Positions 5,544-5,575 of a stretch of DNA of 5,575 bases are shown piece by piece (the stretch's first letter is position 1; each line of letters begins with the position of its first letter). Made by a program: the position numbers and the translations under genes. The stretch lies in NCBI GenBank assembly GCA_023136785.1, contig JAGLQP010000152.1, positions 1-5,575 of the forward strand, given 5' to 3'. This DNA is from Spirochaetales bacterium (GTDB lineage Bacteria; Spirochaetota; Spirochaetia; SZUA-6; DRHE01). The notes under the pieces are model-generated. The model was not told the DNA's origin. It searched no databases and was given only the letters and a program-made list of their open reading frames with translations.

Positions 5544-5575
5544 GCGAGAACCCGAGAAGTATTTCTTAAGCTACC
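5542..5575 (+). CDS. Possible start of a further gene, running off the right edge
   Basis: An ATG at 5542 opens a frame of eleven codons (MREPEKYFLSY) that stays open to the end of the window, 21 bases after the isomerase stop. The composition looks protein-like, but eleven codons are too few for identification. No ribosome site is visible. A -10-like TAGATT (5530-5535) lies six bases upstream, and a short inverted repeat (5533-5543) overlaps the ATG. It could also be a chance open frame. Confidence 0.3.
   Translation, partial: MREPEKYFLSY

Noticed and set aside
1..5575. CRISPR arrays, tRNA or rRNA genes, insertion sequences, attachment sites, toxin-antitoxin or defence genes.
   Set aside because: I saw no direct repeat series, cloverleaf, transposase motif or defence domain. 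All sizeable frames are accounted for by the listed genes and their shadows.

Overview
The window holds six complete or nearly complete protein genes, plus one possible gene start at the right edge. The sequence is moderately GC-rich. The left-edge gene encodes a lipoprotein of the TRAP-transporter-associated TatT family. That family is best known from spirochaetes (Treponema pallidum Tp0956) and also occurs in some other Gram-negative bacteria. With its relaxed lipobox, this suggests a free-living spirochaete or a similar diderm. This is an inference from one gene and is not secure. I see no rRNA, tRNA, CRISPR array, insertion sequence or phage gene.

Layout. 1-664 (minus) is tatT, cut by the left edge. 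665-782 is a divergent control region. 783-3554 (plus) is a 923-residue soluble hybrid histidine kinase: degenerate receiver, PAS, HisKA, HATPase, two intact receivers, HPt. 3561-4025 (minus) is a small VOC-fold protein convergent with the kinase, with six bases between the stops. 4026-4150 is a second divergent control region. 4151-4618 (plus) is a YbaK/ProRS-editing-domain deacylase with a very strong ribosome binding site. 4696-5049 and 5065-5520 (plus) are a KdgF-like cupin and an RpiB/LacA/LacB-family isomerase, 15 bases apart and probably one transcription unit. A further reading frame may begin at 5542.

How the genes work together. The kinase carries a complete His-Asp-Asp-His phosphorelay in one chain, so its final output must go to a response regulator outside the window. 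Its divergence from tatT makes control of a TRAP uptake cluster possible but unproven. The cupin-isomerase pair is the most interesting unit. The isomerase keeps the catalytic Cys of RpiB but lacks the His that opens the ribose ring, and two of its three phosphate-binding residues are changed. The partner cupin has the metal ligands and the C-terminal residue pattern of KdgF, an enzyme that linearises cyclic unsaturated uronates. The pair therefore looks like a small sugar or sugar-acid module that is probably not ribose-5-phosphate isomerisation. Several genes also have a -10-like hexamer 6-8 bases before the start codon and no clear ribosome binding site, which suggests leaderless transcripts.
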